Origin: an uncultured Oscillospiraceae bacterium | GTDB taxonomy: Bacteria; Bacillota; Clostridia; Oscillospirales; Oscillospiraceae | Length of the DNA: 38,403 nucleotides | Direction of reading: 5' to 3' | NCBI GenBank assembly: GCA_949841355.1 | Contig: CATKZP010000022.1 | Span: forward strand, 1-38,403 | Part shown: positions 16,731-24,815 of the stretch, one piece after another | How positions within the stretch are numbered: the first letter of the stretch is position 1 | How the letters are laid out: the number at the start of each line of letters is the position of its first letter | The notes under the pieces: generated by a model | Told to the model about the DNA's origin: nothing | The model's database searches: none | The model's input: only the letters and a program-made list of their open reading frames with translations | Program-made: the position numbers and the translations under genes

Positions 16731-18079
16731 TGCCAGACCTGTCCCACACCCCGGGCATCTACTACGCATTGGCCTATTGGCTCAGCTGTACCTTCTACAT
16801 CGCCCAGCTTCCCCGGCGGCTGGGCGGCTGGCGGTTGGCGGCGGTACAGACGGGGTGCTTCGCCGCCATTTCCGCGTTTATGATTGCCACCGACGGTGTG
16901 CCCATGGTGTGGTTCATCCCCTGTGTGTGCGTCTATGTGGGCCTGATGTTGTTGGACATCAAGCTGTGCTGCGGGCTGGACTGGCTGAAGACCGGGTATA
17001 TTTTCATCCGATGCTTTATCCTGGGAGAGTTTGCCGCCGCACTGGAGTGGCAGATGTTCTACTTCGGGCTGACAGCCCTGGGCCTGCCCCTGCGGATGTG
17101 GGTGAACCTGCTATTTTTGCTGATCTCCCACGGGGCGGTGTTCGGCGTGATGTTCCTGCTGGAGCGCAAGTACCGCCTGGACTACCAGATGGATTTCACC
17201 TGGCGGGAGTTTGCCAGTGCGGTGGTGCTGTGCCTGATGGTGTTCGCTGCCAGCAACCTGAGCTATGTCTCCCAGAACACTCCGTTCAGCAGCCGGTTCA
17301 CCGCCGAGATCTTCATCATCCGCACCTTAGTGGACCTGGGGGGCGTGGCCATCCTCCACGCCTACCACGTCCAGCTTCAGGCCCTCAGCACCCGGCTGGA
17401 GATGGCCGGCCTACAAAACCTGCTCCAGCTGCAATACAATAACTACCGCATTTCCGAGGACAGCATGGCCCTTGTCAACCAGAAATACCACGATCTGAAG
17501 CACCACATCCAGCTGCTGCGCGCCGGGGTCACCTCCCAGGAGAAGCTGGAATATCTGGATCAGATGGAGCAGGAGATCCGCTCCTACGAGGCTCAGAACA
17601 AAACGGGAAGCCGGGTGCTGGATGCCATCCTCACCGCCAAGAGCCTTCAGTGCCAGAGGGAGGGGATCACCCTCACCTGTGTGGCTGACGGGCAGGCGCT
17701 GGACTTCATGCACCCCATGGATCTCAGCGCCCTGTTCGGCAACGCCCTGGACAATGCCATGGAGAGCGTGAGAAAGCTGTCCGACCCGGATATGCGGCTG
17801 ATCCACCTCTCCGTGGCTCGGCAGAAGGGGTTTTTACGTATCCGGGTGGAGAACTGCTACGAGGGCGATCTCGACCTGAAATCAGGTATGCCCGTCTCCA
17901 CCAAGCAGGACAAACGGTATCACGGCTTCGGGCTGAAAAGCATCCAGGCCATCGCGGCAAAATATGGCGGCTCCGTGACCATCGGCTCCAGGGATGGGTG
18001 GTTTGAGCTGCGTATTCTGTTCCCTCTCTCAGGGGGACAAGACGAGGAGGCGCCCCATGGCGATCACAAACAGAATTGA
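16730..18079 (+). CDS. GHKL sensor histidine kinase (AgrC-like)
   Basis: This 449-residue kinase has an N-terminal membrane sensor of about six or seven helices (residues 8-210), a coiled dimerisation helix, the H-box KYHDLKHHI with His254 as likely phospho-site, and a GHKL ATPase domain with the N-box GNALDNAMES (Asn338/Asn342) and G-box HGFGLKSI (399-403). This is the AgrC/ComD layout, which usually senses peptides or small extracellular signals rather than binding sugar in a dedicated periplasmic-type domain. It is coupled to the response regulator (TGATG) and its 3' end overlaps the start of the GH78 gene by 23 bases, so all three are one transcript. The signal is unknown; a glycan-related cue is inferred from context. 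Confidence 0.9.
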   Translation: MPDLSHTPGIYYALAYWLSCTFYIAQLPRRLGGWRLAAVQTGCFAAISAFMIATDGVPMVWFIPCVCVYVGLMLLDIKLCCGLDWLKTGYIFIRCFILGEFAAALEWQMFYFGLTALGLPLRMWVNLLFLLISHGAVFGVMFLLERKYRLDYQMDFTWREFASAVVLCLMVFAASNLSYVSQNTPFSSRFTAEIFIIRTLVDLGGVAILHAYHVQLQALSTRLEMAGLQNLLQLQYNNYRISEDSMALVNQKYHDLKHHIQLLRAGVTSQEKLEYLDQMEQEIRSYEAQNKTGSRVLDAILTAKSLQCQREGITLTCVADGQALDFMHPMDLSALFGNALDNAMESVRKLSDPDMRLIHLSVARQKGFLRIRVENCYEGDLDLKSGMPVSTKQDKRYHGFGLKSIQAIAAKYGGSVTIGSRDGWFELRILFPLSGGQDEEAPHGDHKQN

Positions 18080-19622
18080 GAACTTCCACATGGAGGTAAA
18101 CCAGGCGTTCCTGGATGAGGCGGAGGCCCTGGCCCCCGCTCTTATCACGACGGAGATTTTTCCCGCAGGGGTAGTGGAGATCGCACCCAGCGGGCAGGAC
18201 TGGACTTCTCGGACAGTGTCCCAGGGCTTTGACCGTTCCCGCCCCTTGGGCAGGGGGGATAGTGTCTGCCTAGACTTTGGGGATCATTGGGTGGGGTACG
18301 TGTCCTTCGCCCTCACCCCCGTGGGCAGTCCCCCGGACGCCCCCGCCTGCCTCCGCCTGCGGCTCGGGGAAATTCCCTATGAGCTCACAGTTGGCAAGGC
18401 GGACTATCAGGGGGAGATCAGCTCCTCCTGGATCCAGGAGGAGCTGATCCATGTGGATGTGCTCCCCGCTCGGGTGCGCCTGCCCCGGCGGTATGCCTTC
18501 CGCTATCTGGAGATCACCGTCGTTGACACATCCCCAAAATATCAGGTGGTGGTCAGCGATGTGGTGTGCGCCGCCGTCACCTCCGCCGACCGGGGGAAAC
18601 TTCCCCCGCTGAACACCGGCGATCCGGAGCTGGCCGCCCTGGACCGGGTGTCCCTCAAGACCATGGAGGACTGTATGCAGTCCGTGTTTGAGGACGGCCC
18701 AAAGCGGGACCGCCGGTTGTGGCTGGGGGATCTGCGCCTCCAGGCTCAGACCAACTATGTAACTTTCCAAAACAACGATCTGGTGAAACGCTGTCTGTAC
18801 CTGTTCGCCGCCCTGACCCAGAACGAGGGCCGGGTGGGCGCCTGCCTATTTCTGGAGCCCTGCCCCCAGGTGGACGACACAGCCCTGTTCGACTACGCCC
18901 TGTTCTTTGTCTCCACCCTCCACGACTACTATGCGGCAACCGGCGACCGGAAAACGCTGGAGGAGCTGTTCCCCACGGCGGAGCGCCAGCTTGAGCTGGC
19001 CCTGCGGGAGCTGGACGGCCGGGGGATCGTGACGGACAAGGATTCCTGGTGGTGTTTCCTGGACTGGGGGGAGGGGCTGAACAAACAGGCTGGGGCCCAA
19101 GCCATCCTGATCTATGCCCTGAAACAGGGCGCGGTCATGGCGGAATGGCTGGGGGTGAGCGAGCGGGCCGCCGTCCTGTGGGATGCGGCCGGGCGGGCTG
19201 CCCGGGCTGCCCTGGACTGCCTCTGGGACGAGGAACGGGGCTTCTTCGTCAGCGGGGCCCAACGGCAGGTGTCCTGGGCGTCCCAGGTATGGTTCGCACT
19301 GGCCAAGGTGCTGGCTCCGGAGGACAACGCCCGGCTATTGGAGCGGCTGCTGGAACAAAAACCCGGTATCCCTTTGGTGACCCCCTACGCCTACCATCAC
19401 CTCGTTGAGGCTCTGGTGGAGAACGGGCTTAGTGAACAAGCGGTATCTGCCATGAAGGGCTACTGGGGCGGGATGCTCCAGGAAGGGGCGGACACCTTCT
19501 GGGAGCTGTACGACCCTAACGACCCCCTGGCCTCCCCTTACGGCTCCCGGGCGGTGAACAGTTTCTGCCACGCCTGGAGCAGTACCCCGGCCTACTTTAT
19601 CCGAAGATATTGGAACCCATGA
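18057..19622 (+). CDS. Compact GH78-type alpha-L-rhamnosidase
   Basis: This 521-residue protein has an N-terminal beta domain (about 1-190) and an (alpha/alpha)6 barrel of the GH78 type. The acidic loop VFEDGPKRDRRLWLGDLR and the later WWCFLDWGEGLNKQ and FWELYDPNDP stretches match the corresponding blocks of the larger GH78 encoded at 1452-3416 (FIDGVKRDKWIWSGD, WVFIDWAE, FWEEFDPS). The protein is shorter than most GH78 enzymes (often 650-1000 residues) and lacks extra N-terminal sandwich domains and a signal peptide, so it is cytosolic. ATG 18057 has GAGGAGG eight bases upstream and lies inside the 3' end of the kinase gene. This ties the enzyme to the regulator operon, so basal expression could generate an inducer; that last point is inference. 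Confidence 0.82.
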   Translation: MAITNRIENFHMEVNQAFLDEAEALAPALITTEIFPAGVVEIAPSGQDWTSRTVSQGFDRSRPLGRGDSVCLDFGDHWVGYVSFALTPVGSPPDAPACLRLRLGEIPYELTVGKADYQGEISSSWIQEELIHVDVLPARVRLPRRYAFRYLEITVVDTSPKYQVVVSDVVCAAVTSADRGKLPPLNTGDPELAALDRVSLKTMEDCMQSVFEDGPKRDRRLWLGDLRLQAQTNYVTFQNNDLVKRCLYLFAALTQNEGRVGACLFLEPCPQVDDTALFDYALFFVSTLHDYYAATGDRKTLEELFPTAERQLELALRELDGRGIVTDKDSWWCFLDWGEGLNKQAGAQAILIYALKQGAVMAEWLGVSERAAVLWDAAGRAARAALDCLWDEERGFFVSGAQRQVSWASQVWFALAKVLAPEDNARLLERLLEQKPGIPLVTPYAYHHLVEALVENGLSEQAVSAMKGYWGGMLQEGADTFWELYDPNDPLASPYGSRAVNSFCHAWSSTPAYFIRRYWNP

Positions 19623-19627
19623 TCCTT

Positions 19628-19703
19628 CAAACGGTCGGTTTGCGTATGCAAACCGACCGTTTGCGCATAACGCCTTGATTGCATGTCCTTGCCGTGCTAT
19701 CAT
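19628..19703 (+). promoter_or_regulatory. GH43/rha operon promoter with perfect inverted operator
   Basis: TTGATT (19675-19680), 17 bases, then TATCAT (19698-19703) with extended TGC forms a good promoter 37 bases before the GH43 start. Thirteen bases upstream of the -35 ends a perfect 15-base inverted repeat (19629-19643 and 19648-19662, loop GTAT). Its promoter-proximal arm reads CAAACCGACCGTTTGCG (19649-19665), which differs by one base from the element at the GH3 promoter. The hairpin could also act as a weak terminator for the upstream GH78 gene, but no T-run follows. Confidence 0.65.
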
Positions 19704-19739
19704 TTGTGCAATCAGACAAATATGCGAGGAGGAGTTTTC

Positions 19740-21206
19740 ATGCAAGCGACACAGGCGTTCAACCCCTACCTGCCAAGCTGGGAGTACGTGCCCGACGCGG
19801 AACCCCACATCGTGGACGGCCGGGTGTACGTCTATGGTTCCCACGACCTGTTCAATGGCGTCAATTTCTGCCTGGGGGACTACGTGTGCTGGTCCGCCCC
19901 GGCGGATGACCTGGGGAACTGGACGTACCACGGCTGCATCTACCGGCGGGAGCAGGACCCCGCCGCCCCCAGGTTCCGTCTCACCAACGGCCTGGCCGCG
20001 CCGGACATGGTCAAAGGCCCCGACGGGCGGTACTACCTCTACTACTTTATGGGCGGCACCAAAATGATCTCAGTGGCGGTGTGCGGCGAGCCGGCGGGCC
20101 AGTACGAGTTTTACGGCTATGTGAAGTACCAGGACGGCGCCCCCATCGGCAAGCGGGGCGAGCCCTTCCAGTTCGACCCCGGCTGCCTCATGGACGAGGA
20201 TGGGCGGCTGTACCTGTATACCGGCTTTGCCTTTGGCGGCAATCCCATTCTGCTGGACGGCTCCAAGCCCACCGCCGACGGGCCCATGTGGTTTGAGCTG
20301 GACACCGGCGATATGCTCACGGTGATCTCCGGCGACGAGGTGCGGTATCTGGGCGTGCCCACCGGGGAGAAGGCCAAGGGCACCCCCTACGAGGCCCAGC
20401 CCTTCGGCGAGGCTAGCTCCATGCGGAAGTTTAACGGAAAATATTATTTCATCTACTCCTCCCTAAACAGCCACAACCTGTGCTGGGCGGTGAGCGACAG
20501 GCCCACGGCCGGCTTCCAGTACGGCGGTGTGCTGGTGAGCTGCGGCGATATCGGCCTGCCCGGCGTGCCCGACCCGAAGCACGCTCGGATGTGTACCGGC
20601 AACACCCACGGCAGCGTCATCGAGATCAGCGGGAAGCACTACGTATTCTACCACCGCCACTCCAATCGGAAGCAGTCCTCCCGGCAGGCCTGCGCGGAGG
20701 AAATTCGTTTTGAGGATGGCAGATTCTATCAGGCGGAGATGACCTCTTGCGGGCTGAACGGCGGGCCCCTGCGGGGCAGAGGGCGCTATCCCTCCTACAT
20801 CGCTTGCAACGTCTACGGCAGGAACGGCACCCGGTTTTTGTCCATGCTCAAGCACCCCAGGGGGTGTGACCCTTTTCTCACCCAGAAGGGGGGCGACCGG
20901 GAGGAGGGGTCGGATCAGTATATCTCCAACTTTTGTACAGGCTGCACCGTGGGATTCAAGTATTTCGATCTGCGGGACACCAAGTCGGTCACAGTGAACC
21001 TCCAGGGCTACGGCAACGGCTGCGCCGTCACCATCCGCCGTGAAGAGCGCGGGGAGATCATCTGCCGCATCCCGGTGGAGACTTGCACCACGGAGAAGGG
21101 CTTTACCGGGAAGCTTCCGGAGGGCCTGGGAGAGAAGGAAGCCCTGTATTTCAGTGTGGAGGGCAAGGGCGGTACCTTTGATTTTGTGTCCTTTGATCTG
21201 CGCTGA
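19740..21206 (+). CDS. Glycoside hydrolase family 43 with C-terminal CBM-like domain
   Basis: This 488-residue enzyme has a five-bladed beta-propeller of the GH43 type (alpha-L-arabinofuranosidase, beta-xylosidase or exo-galactanase activities). The three expected acidic residues are visible as Asp19 (YVPDAEPHIV), Asp89 (AAPDMVKGPDGRYYLYY) and Glu224 (FGEASSMRKFNGKYYFIYSS). Residues from about 375 form a beta-sandwich resembling a CBM6-type domain. There is no signal peptide. The start ATG 19740 has GAGGAGG upstream and lies behind a clear promoter. It heads the operon with rhaB, an isomerase, rhaD and fucO. GH43 plus GH78 and GH2 would suit rhamnogalacturonan-I side chains or arabinosylated rhamnosides; this substrate is an inference. 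Confidence 0.85.
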   Translation: MQATQAFNPYLPSWEYVPDAEPHIVDGRVYVYGSHDLFNGVNFCLGDYVCWSAPADDLGNWTYHGCIYRREQDPAAPRFRLTNGLAAPDMVKGPDGRYYLYYFMGGTKMISVAVCGEPAGQYEFYGYVKYQDGAPIGKRGEPFQFDPGCLMDEDGRLYLYTGFAFGGNPILLDGSKPTADGPMWFELDTGDMLTVISGDEVRYLGVPTGEKAKGTPYEAQPFGEASSMRKFNGKYYFIYSSLNSHNLCWAVSDRPTAGFQYGGVLVSCGDIGLPGVPDPKHARMCTGNTHGSVIEISGKHYVFYHRHSNRKQSSRQACAEEIRFEDGRFYQAEMTSCGLNGGPLRGRGRYPSYIACNVYGRNGTRFLSMLKHPRGCDPFLTQKGGDREEGSDQYISNFCTGCTVGFKYFDLRDTKSVTVNLQGYGNGCAVTIRREERGEIICRIPVETCTTEKGFTGKLPEGLGEKEALYFSVEGKGGTFDFVSFDLR

Positions 21207-21225
21207 CGGGAAGGAGGTTTTGCGG

Positions 21226-22503
21226 ATGGGTTATTATTTGGCCGTTGACATCGGCGCGTCCTCGGGGCGGCACATCGTGGGCTGGAGCGAGGGCGGCACA
21301 GTCCAAACAAAAGAGGTCTACCGTTTCCCCAACGGGGTCACAGAGCGGAATGGCCACCTCACTTGGGACATGGACGCCCTGTTGGGACACGTCAGGGCAG
21401 GCATTGACAAGGCGCTGGACGAATTCGGCACGTTGGACAGCTTTTCCATCGACACCTGGGGGTGCGATTACGTCCTGCTCAAAGGGGACGAGGAGGTCTG
21501 GCCCTGTCACGCCTACCGGGACAACCGAACGGAAGCGCTGGTCCCGGTGGTTCACGAGAACGTCCCGTTCGAGGAGCTCTACGCCCGAATCGGTTGCCAG
21601 TTCCAGCCTTTCAACACCATTTATCAGCTCTGCGTAGATTTGCATGAGGGACGGCTGACAGGGATCACCGATTTCCTCATGGTGCCGGAGTATCTGTTGT
21701 GGAAGCTCACCGGCGTAAAGGCGAAGGAGTATACCAACGCCACCACCACCGGGCTGGTGAACGCCGAAACCGGAGAATTTGACCTGGGGCTGGTCAAAAA
21801 GCTGGGCCTGCCGGAAAACCTGTTCCCAACGCTGAGCCGGCCTGGAACGGCAGTGGGCCAGTACAAGGGCGTCCCCGCCGTGCTGTGCGCCACCCATGAC
21901 ACCGCCTCCGCCGTGGATGGAATTCCCATGGAGGGGGAACAGCTCTATATCTCCTCCGGCACCTGGTCGCTCCTGGGCGTGAAAACCCCCGAGCCCCTCA
22001 CCGACAAAAAGAGCATGGCCGCCAACTGGTCCAACGAGGGCGGGGTGGGCTACAACCGCTACCAGAAGAACATCATGGGTATGTGGATCGTGAACCGGCT
22101 ACGGGACGAGCTGTGCCCAGACAAGCCCTTCCCGGAGATCGTGGCCCAGGCGGAGGCCAACGCCTTTGACGGCACTGTGGACGCCAATGCCTCCTGTTTC
22201 CTGGCCCCGGACAGCATGAGGGATGCCTTTGACGGCGCGCTGTCCGTCAAGCCGGAGTCGGCGGCGGACTATTTCCGCTGCGCCTACCGCTCCTTGGCGC
22301 TGAGTTACCGGGACGCCATCCGGGAGCTGGAGGAGCACACAGGAAAAACTTATGAAAAGCTGTACATCGTGGGCGGCGGAGCGAAAAACGGGTTCCTGAA
22401 CCGCTTGACAGAGGAAGTCACAGGAAAACACGTTGTGGCCCTGCCCATTGAGGCCACAGCGCTGGGCAATCTCAAAATCCAAATGGAGGCGATTTCATGT
22501 TAG
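21226..22503 (+). CDS. rhaB: L-rhamnulokinase, short at the C-terminus
   Basis: This FGGY-family kinase phosphorylates L-rhamnulose to rhamnulose-1-phosphate. Visible signatures: AVDIGASSGRHI at the N-terminus, the substrate-side SIDTWGCDYVLL, HDTASAV, YISSGTWSLLG, and the ATP-side IVGGGAKNGFLNRL. The start ATG 21226 has AAGGAGG at 8-9 bases. The protein is 425 residues, whereas rhamnulokinases are usually about 470-490; the alignment stops right after ALGNLKIQ, where the family normally continues with a further helix-rich tail of some 40-50 residues. The last codons contain the ribosome binding site and start of the isomerase gene, and the two frames overlap by 7 bases. Whether this shorter form is active is unclear; the rest of the protein looks intact. 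Confidence 0.88.
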   Translation: MGYYLAVDIGASSGRHIVGWSEGGTVQTKEVYRFPNGVTERNGHLTWDMDALLGHVRAGIDKALDEFGTLDSFSIDTWGCDYVLLKGDEEVWPCHAYRDNRTEALVPVVHENVPFEELYARIGCQFQPFNTIYQLCVDLHEGRLTGITDFLMVPEYLLWKLTGVKAKEYTNATTTGLVNAETGEFDLGLVKKLGLPENLFPTLSRPGTAVGQYKGVPAVLCATHDTASAVDGIPMEGEQLYISSGTWSLLGVKTPEPLTDKKSMAANWSNEGGVGYNRYQKNIMGMWIVNRLRDELCPDKPFPEIVAQAEANAFDGTVDANASCFLAPDSMRDAFDGALSVKPESAADYFRCAYRSLALSYRDAIRELEEHTGKTYEKLYIVGGGAKNGFLNRLTEEVTGKHVVALPIEATALGNLKIQMEAISC

Positions 22504-23915
22504 TGGAAACCAGAGCCAGGGTAGGCGTGTTCGCCATTGCCCTGGGGGCCTATCTGCCCCAATTCCCGTCGTTGGTCCCGGAGTTCCGGAGCCAGTATGC
22601 GGCTTTCAAAAAGAAGCTGCCGGACAGCGTGGAGCTCATCGACGGCGGCATCGTTACCACCAAGGAGCTGGCTCAGGCCGCTGGGGACAAGTTCCGGGCC
22701 GCCGACGTGGACCTGGTGATTTTACAGCTGCTGACCTACGCCACCTCCTACAATATGCTGCCCGCCGTCCGGGATCTGGACGTGCCGGTGGTACTGGTGA
22801 ATCTCCAGAAGAAGCGGGCCCCGGATTACGCCAACACCGACACCGCAACTTGGCTGGGCCAGCTCTACGCCTGCGGGGCGGTAGGGGAGATGGTGGCCGA
22901 TTTGGAGCGGGCGGGAAAGCGCCATGCCGTCGTCACCGGCGTGGTGGAAGGAGGCGACCCCCACGCCCAGGCGGAAATCGAGGACTGGTGTAAAGCTGCC
23001 CAGGTGCGCCGCCGCTTCCGGGACACCAATCTGGCCCAGATTGGACGGCCCTACCCCGGCATGATGGACCTGTACATCGACGAAACCAACCTCTACCACC
23101 GGATGTGGCTGTATACCAAACAGTTCGACTGGGAGAAGCTGTGGGCTATCGCCGACGATATCACGGATGAGAGCGCCATCCGGGCCAAGGCCCAGGACAT
23201 CCTGGACACCTTCGACATCGAGGGCGGCGGCACGGTGGAGAAGGTCTGGGAGATGGCGAAGTATGTGGTGGCTTTCGAGCAGTGGGTGAAGGAGGAGAAG
23301 ATCGCCTTCATCGCCTCCCACTACGACGGCTTTGCCCAGGGCAAGGCCGGGGTGCTGGACAGTATGCTCATACCCGCCTTCTCCATGCTCATCAAGCAGG
23401 GGGTGGCCTGCGCCGTGGAGGGCGATATCAAAGTCGCTATGGCCATGTCCATCCTAAAAACCATCTCCGGCATGGGCCAGCTGTCCGAGATGTACTCCAT
23501 CGACTTTGACCAGGACATCTGTATCATCGGCCACAGCGGTTCCGGGGACGCGGACATCTCGGCAAAAAAGCCCACCATGAAGATTGTCCCCGTGTTCCAC
23601 GGCAAGACCGGGGGCGGTTACCTCACCCAGTTCTACCCCCACCTGGGCCCTGTCACCTACCTGGGCATCACCCAGGACCGGGACGGCCACTTCAAGTTCG
23701 TGGCGGCGGAGGGGATCAACGAGGACGGCCCCATCTTCACCTTCGGGGATACCAATATGCGCACCCGGTTCGCCTGCGGGGCCCGGGAGTTCTGCGACCG
23801 CTGGAGCCAGGCCGGCCCCACTCACCACATGGCGGCGGCGTCCGGACGGCATATCGACACCATTTTGAAGGTGGCACAAATCTTCAATGTGCCGGTGGAT
23901 ATCATCACCCGGTAA
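22497..23915 (+). CDS. L-arabinose/L-fucose isomerase-family sugar isomerase, probable rhamnose isomerase
   Basis: This 472-residue protein belongs to the AraA/FucI superfamily, metal-dependent aldose-ketose isomerases. Residues matching the AraA metal and catalytic set are Glu308 (CAVEGDIKVA), Glu331 (GQLSEMYSID), His346 (IIGHSGSGD) and His443/His444 (PTHHMAAASG). It is not a RhaA-type protein. Because it sits between rhaB and rhaD, with no other isomerase in the locus, it most likely converts L-rhamnose to L-rhamnulose here, or handles L-arabinose or L-fucose released by the GH43 enzyme. ATG 22497 has GGAGG six bases upstream and overlaps the kinase stop. RhaD follows after 32 bases with its own AGGAGG. 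Confidence 0.82.
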   Translation: MLVETRARVGVFAIALGAYLPQFPSLVPEFRSQYAAFKKKLPDSVELIDGGIVTTKELAQAAGDKFRAADVDLVILQLLTYATSYNMLPAVRDLDVPVVLVNLQKKRAPDYANTDTATWLGQLYACGAVGEMVADLERAGKRHAVVTGVVEGGDPHAQAEIEDWCKAAQVRRRFRDTNLAQIGRPYPGMMDLYIDETNLYHRMWLYTKQFDWEKLWAIADDITDESAIRAKAQDILDTFDIEGGGTVEKVWEMAKYVVAFEQWVKEEKIAFIASHYDGFAQGKAGVLDSMLIPAFSMLIKQGVACAVEGDIKVAMAMSILKTISGMGQLSEMYSIDFDQDICIIGHSGSGDADISAKKPTMKIVPVFHGKTGGGYLTQFYPHLGPVTYLGITQDRDGHFKFVAAEGINEDGPIFTFGDTNMRTRFACGAREFCDRWSQAGPTHHMAAASGRHIDTILKVAQIFNVPVDIITR

Positions 23916-23947
23916 GACCAGTATATATGACAGGAGGAAATCAAGCA

Positions 23948-24760
23948 ATGAAGGATATCATGAACGCACCCTTCCTGGTGGAAATGGTGCGCACTACCAC
24001 CAATATGTACCAGCACGGCTGGGACGAGCGCAACGGCGGCAACATCAGCTGGTTGTTGGATGAGTCTCAGGTGGCGGAGTGCCTGGACGTGAATGCGGTG
24101 ATCCGGGACATCCCCACCGGCTTTGAGGCCCCCGCCCTGGACGGCAGGTATTTCATCGTCACCGGCACGGGCAAATATTTCAAAAACGTGCAGTATGACC
24201 CCGCCTGCAACCTGGGCGTCATCCGCATCACCGACGGCGGCAAAAACGCGCAGCTGCTCTGGGGGTTTACCGACGGCGGCAAATTCACCTCCGAGTTCCC
24301 CGCCCACATGATGAGCCACGCGGCGCGGCTGTCCGTGGACCAGGACAATCGGATCATCATGCACTGCCACCCCGCCAATCTGCTGGCCATGACCTACGTT
24401 CACGACCTGGACAGCCGGGCTTTCACCCGGACCCTCTGGCAGATGTGTACCGAGTGCATCGTGGTGTTCCACGAGGGGGTGAACGTGCTGCCCTGGATGC
24501 TGTGCGGCACCAACGAGATCGGTCAGGCTACGGCGGAGGAGATGAAGACCGCCCGGCTGGTGGTGTGGTCCCAGCACGGCATCTATGGTGCGGGCAAGGA
24601 CTTGGATGAGACCTTCGGACTCATCGAGACGGCGGAGAAGGCGGCGGAGATCTACATGAAAATCGCTCATCTGCCCCTGGTGACCACTATCACGGATGAG
24701 CAGCTCCACCTGATGGAAGGACGCTTCGGCATCAAGGCCCGGGAGGGCTGGCTGGACTGA
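23948..24760 (+). CDS. rhaD: Rhamnulose-1-phosphate aldolase
   Basis: This 270-residue class II aldolase splits L-rhamnulose-1-phosphate into dihydroxyacetone phosphate and L-lactaldehyde. The zinc-binding histidines are visible in IIMHCHPANL and in WSQHGIYGAG, and the catalytic glutamate in SEFPAHMMSH. The N-terminal ERNGGNISW motif is the usual phosphate-binding stretch of the class II aldolase/adducin family. Length is as expected for RhaD (about 270-275). ATG 23948 is preceded by AGGAGG at 9 bases; an in-frame ATG at 23927 has no such site. It is followed after 55 bases by the lactaldehyde reductase gene, which fits disposal of its second product. Confidence 0.93.
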   Translation: MKDIMNAPFLVEMVRTTTNMYQHGWDERNGGNISWLLDESQVAECLDVNAVIRDIPTGFEAPALDGRYFIVTGTGKYFKNVQYDPACNLGVIRITDGGKNAQLLWGFTDGGKFTSEFPAHMMSHAARLSVDQDNRIIMHCHPANLLAMTYVHDLDSRAFTRTLWQMCTECIVVFHEGVNVLPWMLCGTNEIGQATAEEMKTARLVVWSQHGIYGAGKDLDETFGLIETAEKAAEIYMKIAHLPLVTTITDEQLHLMEGRFGIKAREGWLD

Positions 24761-24815
24761 ATACGACCCGCTCTCCCCACTCACGATACAATCAAAATTT
24801 CAGGAGGAATTTATC

